Below, one piece after another: positions 48,503 through 58,600 of a DNA stretch of 64,000 nucleotides. Position numbers and translations under genes: made by a program. The notes under the pieces were generated by a model. The model did no database searches. It saw nothing but the letters and a program-made list of their open reading frames with translations, and was not told where the DNA came from. Location of the stretch: NCBI GenBank assembly GCA_024734555.1, contig JANPWX010000081.1, positions 3,372,825-3,436,824 of the forward strand. The letters run 5' to 3'. Source of the DNA: Trochalopteron elliotii (lineage: Eukaryota > Chordata > Aves > Passeriformes > Leiothrichidae). The stretch's first letter is position 1. Each line of letters starts with the position of its first letter.

Positions 48503-48510
48503 TGTATAAG
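48503..48510 (+). promoter_or_regulatory. LTR TATA box
   Basis: TGTATAAG in the LTR at 48055-48734, followed within about 15-60 bp by CpG-rich sequence. This is the expected position of the retroviral core promoter. Confidence 0.65.
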
Positions 48511-48603
48511 AGTAGAGCACCGCCTCACTGGGGGGCAGTCGCCTCGTGTCCCAGCCACTGTCCGGACCTCGGCTGGGTGCAGAGAAACTTTGAGATATCA
48601 AAT

Positions 48604-48609
48604 AATAAA
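48604..48609 (+). terminator. LTR polyadenylation signal AATAAA
   Basis: Canonical hexamer about 95 bp downstream of the TATA box and 125 bp before the LTR end. It separates R from U5. Confidence 0.65.
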
Positions 48610-48740
48610 CAACACGAGAAACCTGAAAATAAGGCCTTGGAGACTCTGCTTTTTCACGCGACGCGGCTCAGGGCTTTTAGAGGGCCAAGGACTCTTAACA
48701 GCCGGAATCTCGGGTGAGAAAACCAAACCCGAGAGTGCTT

Positions 48741-48858
48741 GTCTGCACTCCAGGATCTCCATGTCCATCACCTTGGGCCTCCCTGCATGGGGGGGCATCG
48801 ATCAGCTGCAGGGGCAAGGAGGAAGGCTTAGAGCAAGAACAGGAGCACTGCTCAGGGC
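48741..48858. other. 118 bp spacer between two LTRs, probably host DNA
   Basis: It lies between the right TSD of the first LTR and the start of the second. It carries the second LTR's left TSD (AGGGC) at its end. It is rather GC-rich and includes GGGGGGGCATCG. No part of it matches either LTR by eye. The 191-residue frame at 48590-49165 crosses the first LTR, this spacer and the second LTR, and is therefore chance. Confidence 0.6.
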
Positions 48859-49581
48859 TGTCTTGGATTATGTAACCAAAAAAATGTTTCTTCTATTCCA
48901 TCTGTTGAAACTGGCTGGGGAGGTGTTTTCTTTATCTCTTGTAACTCCAGGGGGGAGACAGCAGGTGCCTTCTGATTATGGGCCAGCTGTTAAAACCAGG
49001 TGGAACAATGTTCCTTATCTCTTACCACCCTCCAGGGGGGTATCTTCTGCTAATGGGCCATTAAGGCTCACCAATGACATGACACATTTAATCATCCCAT
49101 TGGGAGATGCTCCACCCAGTGAGGGGGAACCAAGCGTTCCTACCCAGATAAAAACTGAGACATAGGGACACCAGACACTGGTTTTCTGCTGAATTCCTGA
49201 AGGAAGACCAGACTCATCTCACCATTACTGGACCTTTTACTACAGGACCATCTCTACTCCAACAGAACCACATCTGCCACTCCAGGAGGGATTACTTTGG
49301 ACTGCTTCCAACACCCTGACCAACAAGGCATCAGGTTGTATTTCTGACTCTGTCAGGGTTTCTAGGATTTTCTGTTTGTTTTGTTAGCTTGTTTTTTGTA
49401 CTGCTACATTTGTATTCTTAATATTTCTGGTAAAGAACTGCTATTCCTATTCCCAAATTTTTGCCTGAAAAGTCTTTAATTGCAAAATTATAATAATTTG
49501 GAAGGGGAGGGTGTTACATTCTCCATTCCAAGGGAAACTTCAGCTTTCCCTGGCAGATACCCGTCTTGCCAAACCAAGACA
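48859..49581 (+). mobile_element. Solo LTR, second family, perfect TIR and 5 bp TSD AGGGC
   Basis: The termini are TGTCTTGG and CCAAGACA, a perfect 8 bp inverted pair. AGGGC lies directly before (48854-48858) and directly after (49582-49586). A TATA-like GATAAAA lies near 49147-49153. No canonical AATAAA was found; the expected area reads GGTAAAGAACTG near 49430-49441. U3 contains a degenerate duplication of about 64 bp. The U5 end (GGGAGGGTGTTACATTC near 49507-49523) resembles passerine class I/ERVL-like LTRs recalled from zebra finch, but the class is not certain. Plus orientation is supported by the order of the TATA-like box and the U5-like end. Length is 723 bp. No internal genes. Confidence 0.9.
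48921..49060. repeat. Degenerate U3 duplication inside the second LTR
   Basis: Two copies of about 64 bp, at 48921-48985 and 48998-49060. Both contain CTTATCTCTT or TTTATCTCTT, then a CTCCAGGGGGG block, then CTTCTG and TAATGGGCCA or TTATGGGCCA. The period is about 77 bp. This resembles a duplicated enhancer of a retroviral U3. Confidence 0.75.
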
Positions 49582-49712
49582 AGGGCCTATACACGTAAAG
49601 CTTCGTTAAGCCAGGCCTTACTCCCTAACAGAATTTAGAAATGTGCTACAGATGTCCATCCTGCCCACTCGTGGTGAGAGCACTGGGCTCTTCCAGCACC
49701 AGGCTGCAGGAC
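49582..49712. other. 131 bp spacer between LTRs, contains an unclassified repeat copy
   Basis: It starts with the right TSD of the second LTR and ends with the left TSD (AGGAC) of the third. Inside, 49613-49642 matches 52189-52218 closely (GCCTTACTCCCTAACAG then AATTTAGAAAT), which suggests an old unclassified repeat. Confidence 0.6.
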
Positions 49713-50344
49713 TGTCCTAGGATGACTTTATGATGCTTGTATCCCCAATTGTCTGTTCTGCTTGTGCTGTATGTTGAGTTCTGTACCTTTAAGACTGGTT
49801 CTGGGAGGGAAGCAGGGGAAGAAGAAGCGTGCAGTTTGTTTGAGGAAACAGTGTTCACTCCTCTGCATTCCTGCTCAGGATGGGGGTGTTCGGACAGCAG
49901 CACGGACAGAAATCTTTTTTGCTTTTAGTTAGTTTAGCTAGCTGAGGCAGAGAAGCTTCCTGGACTGTTTTTTTTTCCTTTTTCTTGGGACTGCTTAAAC
50001 CTGCTCTGGACTGAAAGACCCAGAGGAGCACCAGGAGCTCGCACCTGCAGCCCACCAGGGCCTGGACCTGTGAAGGGATGAATAAGGGACTGAGCAAGTC
50101 AAGCTACACCCACGGCAAGGACTTTCCCAATTTGCCATCTCACTCCAGAATGGAAGGTTTTATGGTTTCATATTATTCATTCTTTATGCTTTTGGGCACT
50201 TTGTTTGTTAAATAAATAGGTTTTTTCACTTTTCTCTGAGGAAATTCTTTCCCAGACCAGTTTGGGGGAGGGGCCATTTGGGTTTGCTTCCCAGAGGGAT
50301 CCTATTTTCAGAGTTTTCTCTCAGATTTGCCCCAAACCAGGACA
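49713..50344 (+). mobile_element. Solo LTR, third family, 5 bp TSD with one mismatch
   Basis: It begins TGTCCTAGG at 49713 and ends AACCAGGACA at 50344, an inverted terminal pair with small differences. The flanks are AGGAC (49708-49712) and GGGAC (50345-49), which fits a 5 bp target-site duplication with one transition. A TTTAAG box lies near 49788-49793. AATAAA is at 50211-50216 in a T/A-rich context typical of the R region, and a pyrimidine-rich U5 follows. Length is 632 bp. No internal retroviral sequence is present. Frames at 49646-50097 and 50226-50594 overlap it and are artefacts. Confidence 0.88.
50211..50216 (+). terminator. LTR polyadenylation signal AATAAA
   Basis: Canonical hexamer inside the LTR at 49713-50344, followed by a T-rich downstream element (GGTTTTTTCACTTTTC). 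It is the best-formed polyadenylation site in the LTR cluster. Confidence 0.65.
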
Positions 50345-51495
50345 GGGACCCAGAGCATGGCTCTATTGCCTCTGTATAGCAATGGGGCCTCTTGGTCCTG
50401 ATCCCACAGGGACTGTAGCTGTGGACAGTTTTCAAAGTCATTTGAGGTTTGCCACAGCCACATGTTGGAGGTGGCAGTAGTCTAGGCTGGCCCCAGGGGC
50501 GAGCAGGAGCCCCTGGGGGCAGAGCCCAGTGCTGGAGGAGTTGTCCCTGTGCTGGCACCCAGCACTCCAAGGCACAGGCTGTGTGTGCAGCCATGCCAGC
50601 CTGGCACCCCAGCTGGGGTCTGCATCCATGTGCCAGGGACAGCTACCAAGTCTGACCCCCAAAGTGTCACTAGGAGACTGTGCAGTGACAAAACATGACA
50701 AAAAGCCTTTGTCCTATATAAATTAGAGAATTGCCTGAGAATGTGGTTTTGAAACAATTGCATCCACTAAAAGAAAGGAATAGCACTGGGAGACTTTTAC
50801 TAAAGCACAAAATATTTCAATGTACATTTTTACAGTCTCTGAATAATTTAGGAATGCAAACTCGATAGAACTTCCCTTATTATTCCAATACTTTGTCAAG
50901 GTTATCTTCATTACACACTGGTTTACCACATATAGAAAAGCTGTAGGTTTGATTGAAAAAAGCTATTATAGCAGCCAGAAGCTCCTTGAATTATATGTGC
51001 CCATAAAAACCATTTGCAGTAGGTTTTACTGCATTTTTCTTGCATTTAAACTCTGTCAGTTTCGGATATCTCAGAAGTCAAATACTGCTTTAAGATGCAC
51101 TGAGTATGGAAAGGAAAAAGTCAGCATTGTGCTGTTAAAAAAGTTTTTAAATTTAAAGAAATGGTGATCTAGAAAACTAGCCTTAGCACCAAACAATTGA
51201 CAAGGATACACTCAATACCAGTGTGTGGACATATAGGTCAGCTGCACAGAGTTTAAAGGCCTGACACAGTACATAATTCAAAAAACTGTTTCTCAGTTGG
51301 CCCTTCAGTGTGCAAGAAAATGCTCTTCCGTACAGCCCCTTGAAAACTGCTAGGAGATTGTGCCTTCTTTAATGCTGAAGAGGCTATTGACTAATATGTG
51401 ATTCATAAATCCATTTCTGGAGCTGACTTGTGGAGGGATATGTGGACTGATCATGGCCTTGCATATATTTTCCAGTTGTAGAGCTATCAGCTCAC

Positions 51496-51576
51496 CTGCG
51501 TCACCACCCACCTCAACAAACACCATCACCAGCAGAACACGTCGCCCTCTGAGGCTTCTCCTTCTGGAAAAACAGC
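51496..51576 (-). other. Candidate 81 bp exon bounded by good splice signals (weak)
   Basis: On the minus strand a pyrimidine-rich acceptor (TATTTTCTTTTCCAG, ending at 51577) precedes an 81 bp segment. The segment ends in a consensus donor (CGCAG/GTGAGC) at 51496. It has three CpGs and is open in one frame with no other stop. It lies inside the minus-strand open frame at 51350-51733 (127 residues), whose product was not recognised. It could be a noncoding-RNA exon, an exon of an unseen gene, or chance. Confidence 0.15.
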
Positions 51577-52179
51577 CTGGAAAAGAAAATAGCTCCCACT
51601 GCACACAAAAGGGACAAAAGGGAAAGAGGAGGAAAAGGAGAAATGAAGGAGTCATGAGGTGTATGTTCAAGGTGGTATGGAGGGTAGGTGTGTGAGTGAG
51701 AGGCTTACAAACTGCTGAGACTGTTATTGCCAATAGTTCCTATTCACCAGATACTTGAAAAAATCCATTATTTCTTTGATTCAATTTTCTCTATTCACAG
51801 CAACAAGGGAGAAGTACAAATTTTTCCCGAGTTTTGACAATCCCATTTTATAAAAAGGGAAGCCTTGTGCTGTGACAGTACAAGCTTCATGTACTTCAAG
51901 CCTCATGTTCAATTTTCTCAAAACAAAAAAGGTTTCTTAGGCTTTTCCAAATAATAGCAGGTTAAACTGTGCATGTATGCGTACCTCCACATGTAGACAC
52001 AAAGTATTTTTCAAAGTTTTTTTGCACATGCAACAGAAGTGTTACAAGCAAGAAAAGCTGGCTTGAAGGAACTGGCATTGCTCACTGAGGAAAAAATATA
52101 AGAAAAAAAAAGAAGAAAAGACTCTGACTTACATGCCTATAGAGCAATTACAGGAAAATGCTTGTACTTTATCTACCAG

Positions 52180-52270
52180 CCTCCCCAAGCCTTACTCGCT
52201 AACAGCAATTTAGAAATTTATGATGTTATTATTATAACGGTTGTTCATCCTGCATACTCCAGTAACCTAC
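52180..52270. repeat. Second copy of an unclassified old repeat
   Basis: GCCTTACTCGCTAACAG followed by AATTTAGAAAT at 52189-52218 matches 49613-49642 with only two or three differences over about 29 bases. A weaker match continues around CATCCTGC (52247-52254 against 49659-49666). It is not CR1 or any LTR that was recognised. Confidence 0.5.
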
Positions 52271-54095
52271 AGTGCATTATTATGGGTCTCCATAAATAAA
52301 ATTCTGTCTTTTGTGTATGCAACATCTCCCCCCTCCCTTCCATTGCAAATTCCATTCCAAATTGTGCAAATTCAGAGGTGTTTAAACTTCTGCAAAACAT
52401 AGGAGTTTAGCAGATTTACAGTGCAGTAAAAAAATAAAAGTCAACAGCATACCACCAATCTGTTCAAAACCAGACAGCCAAGAAAACATGTATACTTCCC
52501 AGGCTATTGCATATGCACAGCACTTTTGCCTAGCCCTGCCTTCCTAGCTTCCCATCTATCTTTCCTCTTCATGCCACCCAAAAATCACATTTGAAAATGG
52601 TAATACAAATAATGCTGAGAATGCATCACCTTTCAAATGGTTAAATTGTTTGGGAACCTACATACTTTTCTTCCCAAACATCAACAGGTTGCAGTCCCAC
52701 TTTGCCAGGTAGGGGAACCCAAGTGCTCAGACCAGTGAAGAACAGAAAATAACCAAATATTTGCACAGTAAGAAATGATTACACCATTGTCCTTGGTGTG
52801 AAATCCACAGAAGAAAGTCCCTGCCTGACACACTAAGCCAGATAGTTTTAAGATACTTTTAAAGCAGTATCTGTTCATTGGTGAGATGCAGGGCAAAAAA
52901 AATTGTGGGCTGGAGCAGATGAGACATTCAGCATCACGCAATATATGTTGGATGCTTAGAGGAGAGAAGGTAGGATGATAGAGGGAGAGATCAGATCAGG
53001 AAGGAGCAAGTATAGAAAAATATGAGGCAGGAAGATCAATGGGTGCACTCCCATGTAAGCAGGGAGCTGAGCAGTTTATTTGGGAGAACATTATGTTTGA
53101 TGGCTATGGTCTGTTCTGTTTTCTTATTAAATCCTACATCTAACTCAGTACTGGATGAGCATGCCCCCATTCAGGGCAGGGGCAGGTGCAGACTGCCAGG
53201 GACCTTGACATGGGGCAGGACATGAGCACCTTGGGGTGGGGGCACAGGGGAGGGCTGCTGCAACCACCCACAGCGTGTGTGTGAGCAGCTGGGGAGCTTC
53301 AGGTCAGAGCAGCAGACAAGCGGGAAAACAGAAGAGCTGTGAAAGGGGGTTTTCCTTCCCTGAGGGTGGGTGTCAGGGTCAGGAGTGGCTGGAGCTGGAA
53401 TCCTGGAATCTGGGATGAAACAAGCAACCTCAGCTTTGCCACAGGAAGGGGAGATCTCCTGGGTCCCACAGCCCACCCCATTCAGCTGGCACAGAAAGAG
53501 TTAAGCTGCTTGATCAGTCATTGTGGTCCCATTAGAGACACAGGGTTGTATCGAATGCAACTGCTCAGCTGTGCTGGCAGCAGTGGCTGGACACTGTCAC
53601 ACTCCTATTTGTAAACCATCAATGGGCTTAGGAAGACTGTCCAGACAGCCAGCAGTGCTGTATATCTGCCCTCAGTCCTGTGACAAGTCTTTCAGACCCA
53701 TAACACAGATGTTGAAGAGAGAGACTGAAGCACAGAACAGCCAAGGAGTTACGTGATGACTGTGATGGAATTATCTGCAAGTTATTTAAGTTACTGCAAT
53801 GCTAAGGAAGAGCAGACCTGCTGGCGAGAGGAAGCAATCAAAACAGGAATGCAAGTCTAATATTTTCTGTCTTTTCTTAACTGGCTTCAAGCTCTAATAA
53901 ACCTCTTCTATGCTGTTCTTCTATGAAAAAGAACAGTTTTCAAATAGCCATATGATTTCAGCTTCAGAAGTACAGTTTATCCAGAGATTTATTTTTCTTC
54001 ATTCAAAGTGAGTTAAAGATACATCTAACAGAAGACTCCCAAGATGAAAAATCAAGGGATATTTTTTTATAAAATCTACAGAGCAGAAGACAAAA

Positions 54096-54156
54096 TACAC
54101 ACACACATGCATAAGATAGATAGGTAGATGGATATATATATGGATATATATATATG
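54096..54156. repeat. (CA)n-(GATA)n-(TA)n compound microsatellite
   Basis: ACACACACACA, then GATAGATAGGTAGATGGATA, then two TATATATA stretches. It is a compound simple repeat and explains the Tyr/Ile-rich minus frame at 53999-54187. Confidence 0.9.
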
Positions 54157-55590
54157 AGATGTTAAATCTTCTCAGCACACTAATCATAAGACTTTCACAC
54201 CAATCAATTCATTATTTCAGTTTCCAATAAAGCAGCTTGGGACAACAAATGAAATTTGCTGAGCAACCAGAAGGCCAACAATTTTTGACAGTGATAGTCC
54301 AAAGGGAAGGAAGCAAGTTTCAGAGATGATCTTACATCCTTGAAAAAGTATTTTCAAATTTAATTAGGTAGCAATTAGGGTGAGTGCCTCTGTCAATTCC
54401 AATCATTATGGTGAACTGCAGAAATGCAGCTGAACTTGGAAGAATTCAGGTTCCAAAGCAATTTATAATGCTCTGGAGAACCATTGCACGTCTGGGTAAA
54501 CTATGCAACAATCCTATTTCCATTAAGTATTAATGGGTCTGATCAGTCACATCTGATAAAGGAAAAGCTGATTATTGTCTTACATTACATGATACTCCTA
54601 AAGCATAGTGTAGGAGAGGAGTTAGCATCCTAGCAACTTCTTTGCCTTCATTTAAATTCATGTAAAATGGATGCCAAGCTGAGGAAAGGATTTCTCAAAC
54701 AGCAAAACTCTGACAGACTGGTAAATGTGACTGACAGGAAGCTCTGCTTCTGGGCCTGTCTGCAAGAGCAAATGGCTGCTTTGGAGGGACATCCAGAGCT
54801 GAGCACAAGTGCAAGACTGAAGGTGAGACTGGAAACTGCTGTTCTGAAACAGGGAGAGAAGGCAGATTGTCGTGCCAGGAGGAAGCAGAAAGGATTGATT
54901 AGATACTCCTAGAGACTTATAGGATGAAGTGCTTCTCATGTATGGTCCCTCATGCAACCCCTCCCTGTCCATAGCACATCGTTTATAAGCTGAAAACCCT
55001 ACACTGCCAGCTGCTGCTGCTCTGTGTGAGGGCAAAAGCAAAACTGAAGGCTTTGTGCAGAATGAGAGAGAGGCCATCCACAGCTGGTACTGTGTGAACA
55101 CTCAGATCCCTTGTTCTGCCCAAGAAGGGAAAAGAAAGCAGCTAGACACACAAATCTACTCTGCATTCAGAAGTGAGCAGGTGCTAACAGTGGTTTCACT
55201 CACCTGTGTTTCTAAGCACCTAACAGAGCTTTCCATAGATCAGGACCACATTGCACTAAACCATTGCACAGTCATAGAACAAAGAGACTGTCTTCTTCCA
55301 CAAGAGATTGCAGGAGATAATAGATAGATAAAGCAGAGGGAGTCTACCAGTCCCTCTGTCAAAATGAGTTGGATAATATTAGTTAAAATAAGAAGCTGTG
55401 ATCTCAGAAATATCACACAGTTCTGATGACCCTGGACTGGAAATCTCTTGTCCTTCCACATTGTAGCCATCAACCTCCAAGCTGGCCTATCAACATTTTG
55501 AATGCATCAGTGATCATCAAGGACAGATGCCAACATTACAATTTTTCGCTATAATTTTCTTCTATGATTAAGAAAGGTCATCCGAGCAAA

Positions 55591-55632
55591 ATTGGACCAG
55601 CATTAAATGAAATTAGACCAGTATTAAATGAA
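55591..55632. repeat. 21 bp tandem duplication
   Basis: ATTGGACCAGCATTAAATGA plus A at 55591-55611 is followed directly by a copy with two transitions at 55612-55632. This is a small local duplication of moderate age. Confidence 0.88.
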
Positions 55633-58600
55633 TATATTCATACATTTTATTAATCAATGTAATAAGTTTACAACCTAATCTATTCCAAATATAATCATAC
55701 CAAAATAAACATAATTAAAACCACCCAAGCTGACATATGTCAGGACAAAGTATGAATTAGTAGATAACTACTGCTGATTGTGAATCATATAATAAGAACG
55801 GAAATGAAACTTTTTGTTAACATTAAGAGGTGTCATGCCTACATCTGATTCTAATCTATATTGTATTAATCTTGCATTTTAATGATCTGAGCCAACAAAC
55901 AGGCACAGTAACAGGCAGCTGTTCAGAGAACCAATGCAGTTTAATTTGTTGTTTGTTTTCCATACCCTGCTGTACATTCATGAAAGAAAAAAAAAAAGAC
56001 AGAAAAAAAAGTCAATTCTATATACAGCATAGCTACTTCAGCACTTCTTATTATGCCTTCCAGGAAGACCTGTCTTTCTTTTCCACCCAAAGCCTGATCT
56101 TGCTGATTATGTTTCTGAAAGAAGCCAGGAGGGATAACCCAGCACCAGACTGAGAGGTACGTATCCAATAGGCAAATTCTTTTTCTCTCTCTCCCTGCTA
56201 AAGGGAAATCCATTTCATTTGTTAAGAAAATAGTCTCCTTGAAAGTAAATTAGATGTCAAATTTTCAATTAATATAAAGCAAGTAAGCACACTTGCAATT
56301 TTTCCTTTTCTGCAGCAGTGGTCCCCAGCCAGCTGACAGCTCATCACTGGAATGTCCCCTGTAAGGTGCTTGTTGATGCAGCCAGCACAAGTTTAGAGTT
56401 TCTGAAAGCCAACACAAGACTGGAAGGAACCAAACAGCCTATGCCCAAAGCATATCTGGCTCCCACATCCACAGGACCCCTTGACAGCTTGTCTCTTCCT
56501 GGAACATTCTGAGCATTCCCAAAGAACTGAAGCCTGGGAGGTGATGCAGGTGTCAGAGCCAAGCCTGCACTGCACAGTGCCCTCTGTAAAACAGGGCTGC
56601 CAGGTGAGACCACAGGTTACTGCAAAGGTCACACTGGCACAGCCTCTGGGGCATCCTGAGCCTTGGATGGTCACTGCACACAGCACCCTGCAGCTGCAGG
56701 GCAGTCTGCACTGCTCCTGGGAGAAAGCTGTGATCCTGCTTCTCAAGTGGAAAGCAGAGAGTGTCAGAAGATCTCCTTTCCTTTCACCAAAAACTGCTGA
56801 ACCTGCACTCTGCCATCCTCAGCAGAAACACAGAGCTGGTCAGTGGTAGCAATAACTCAGCACTGCCCTCCCTCTGACAGCTTCTCCAAATTCTCACATC
56901 AAATCAACCACTAAGTCTCACTCCACACCCAGAAGCTCATTTTTCAGCTCATTCCCCAAGACTCTAAAAGCTGCACAGTGAACTCATAATGAAATCATAC
57001 CTTTTATACTGATATAACTAAAACACAATTAGGACACTACTGAGAATGTTGTATATGGAAACTCCTGTATTTGTGTTTCTGCAGAGACTAGAATGTCAGA
57101 AGCCATCAGATAATACTAAGTAGCAGGAAGGGAATGAATATTGAGCTCAAAATAATTTTTGATGCACAAATGCAATGCCTGATAACACTACTGATATTTA
57201 GCAATGCTGTGAGAATTCATTTGAATATGGAGATTTAGTAATGCACCTTACAGACATTTGTAAAATAACAGTTCACTATGTATATTACTTGTTTCATACA
57301 CTGTATCTGCCTTTAGAAAGTTTAATAAAACTAATTTTAACATTTTTTCATTTCTGGCCTGAGTGCGACTCTGAGTTGTCACTTTGCACAGATTCTGGAC
57401 ACAGTCTTTTGTTTTGCATCATTCCCACTTCCAAAGCTTGTGCAGTAGAAGTCCCATTCTTGTCTTTTATTCTCATGTGTATAAAGAAGAGTGGACATAA
57501 ATATTTACAATTCTTATAGATCACTGAGACTTTATAAAAAAACCCCTCTGAATCCTATTTTCTTTCTTCCTATGTATTTTTCTTCTATTTATTATTTCCT
57601 GTTCACCCCTAGCAAAGTTAGGAAGCATTTGCTTAGATCCTAGTAGTGTCCACATCAAGCACTTCTTAACATCTAAAATTTCTGGTTTTGATAACTTCAA
57701 TTTTATTATTAGGTCTGCCTTGCCAACAAAACTCTGCTAACCTAGAGAAGCTTTGCTTCCCATCTTCTACTTTAAGCCAGTCAAAAAAGAAACTGTTTTC
57801 AAGTTGTGAAAGCACATTGCCATGCTCTTCTCTGCTTCCCAATTTATCATAAAGATACACTAAATGTTATGATTCATATGGCGGAATGGAATGTATTTAA
57901 GTTTAAATGAAAACTACAGCAGTGACTAGCTACCAGCAGAACAGAAATAAGAGAGAATTTGAGTTTCTTTTTCTGCAGTTCTTTCCTTGATCAAGTCTAA
58001 CCACATTTTTCTTGCACCTACAAGTCTCTCAGATAGATAGATGATACTTAATGGCCTGCCTTGAGACATGATTTTTAATCCTCAGAGGGAGAGACCAGAA
58101 AATCCTCAAATAAAAAAACTCCAAAGTTGATTTATAGATTATACCTCTCTTCATAACCCTGATAGAGAAGGAAATACATTTTTTGGACTGTAAAGAATTT
58201 AAATGAGCATAACTTTATGATGGATTCTAAACTACACATGAATGGGTGAGATGAAAACGCGTTTAGAAAACCCGTGCATTCTTATTCTCACGTGGACTGG
58301 CAGATCAAAGGAGGCAGCTTTAGTTATCCTAATTCAAGGCTATAACATCTGCAAAAAAGCTGCAGTGTAACCACAGACAATAAATTAAAAAATTTGAAAG
58401 AATAATTAAATTGTAATTCCTGCCTAGAAGGTCGTGTGAGTAGCTTCAGTATTAAATCAAACATGTTAAAAATCCATCATCTAACTTGAGTTATTAAAAA
58501 ATAAGTTAAGCAAATAAGGAAATGAAACTACTTTGTAAATAGTTTAAAAGATAATTCAAAGCCAATGGTAATACACGCCTTTTCTTTTATTTACTTTTTT

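Larger units (their letters stand above)
48055..48734 (+). mobile_element. Solo LTR, ERVK-type, perfect 6 bp TSD GTGCTT, CpG-retaining
   Basis: It begins TGTCGGAG at 48055 and ends CCCGAGA at 48734, an inverted terminal pair TGTCGG/CCGAGA with one mismatch. GTGCTT occurs directly before (48049-48054) and directly after (48735-48740), a perfect 6 bp target-site duplication as in class II (ERVK-like) elements. U3 has G-runs (CAGGGGGGTGTG near 48118-48129). A TATA motif (TGTATAAG, 48503-48510) is followed about 95 bp later by AATAAA (48604-48609), then U5. The segment from 48520 to 48720 keeps many CpG dinucleotides (CGCCTC, GTCGCC, CACGCGACGCGG), unusual for old methylated DNA. Length is 680 bp. 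No internal genes remain. Confidence 0.93.

Noticed and set aside
48590..49165. 191-residue open frame, the longest in the window
   Set aside because: It crosses the R/U5 part of one LTR, a spacer and the U3 of another LTR family. No retroviral or host domain was recognised, so it is a chance frame.
51350..51733. 127-residue minus-strand frame as a pseudogene
   Set aside because: The protein was not recognised. Only the internal splice-bounded segment was kept, as a weak finding.
54658..55101. 147-residue minus-strand frame, with opposed frames on the other strand
   Set aside because: No domain, and open frames on both strands over the same bases suggest low stop density rather than coding.
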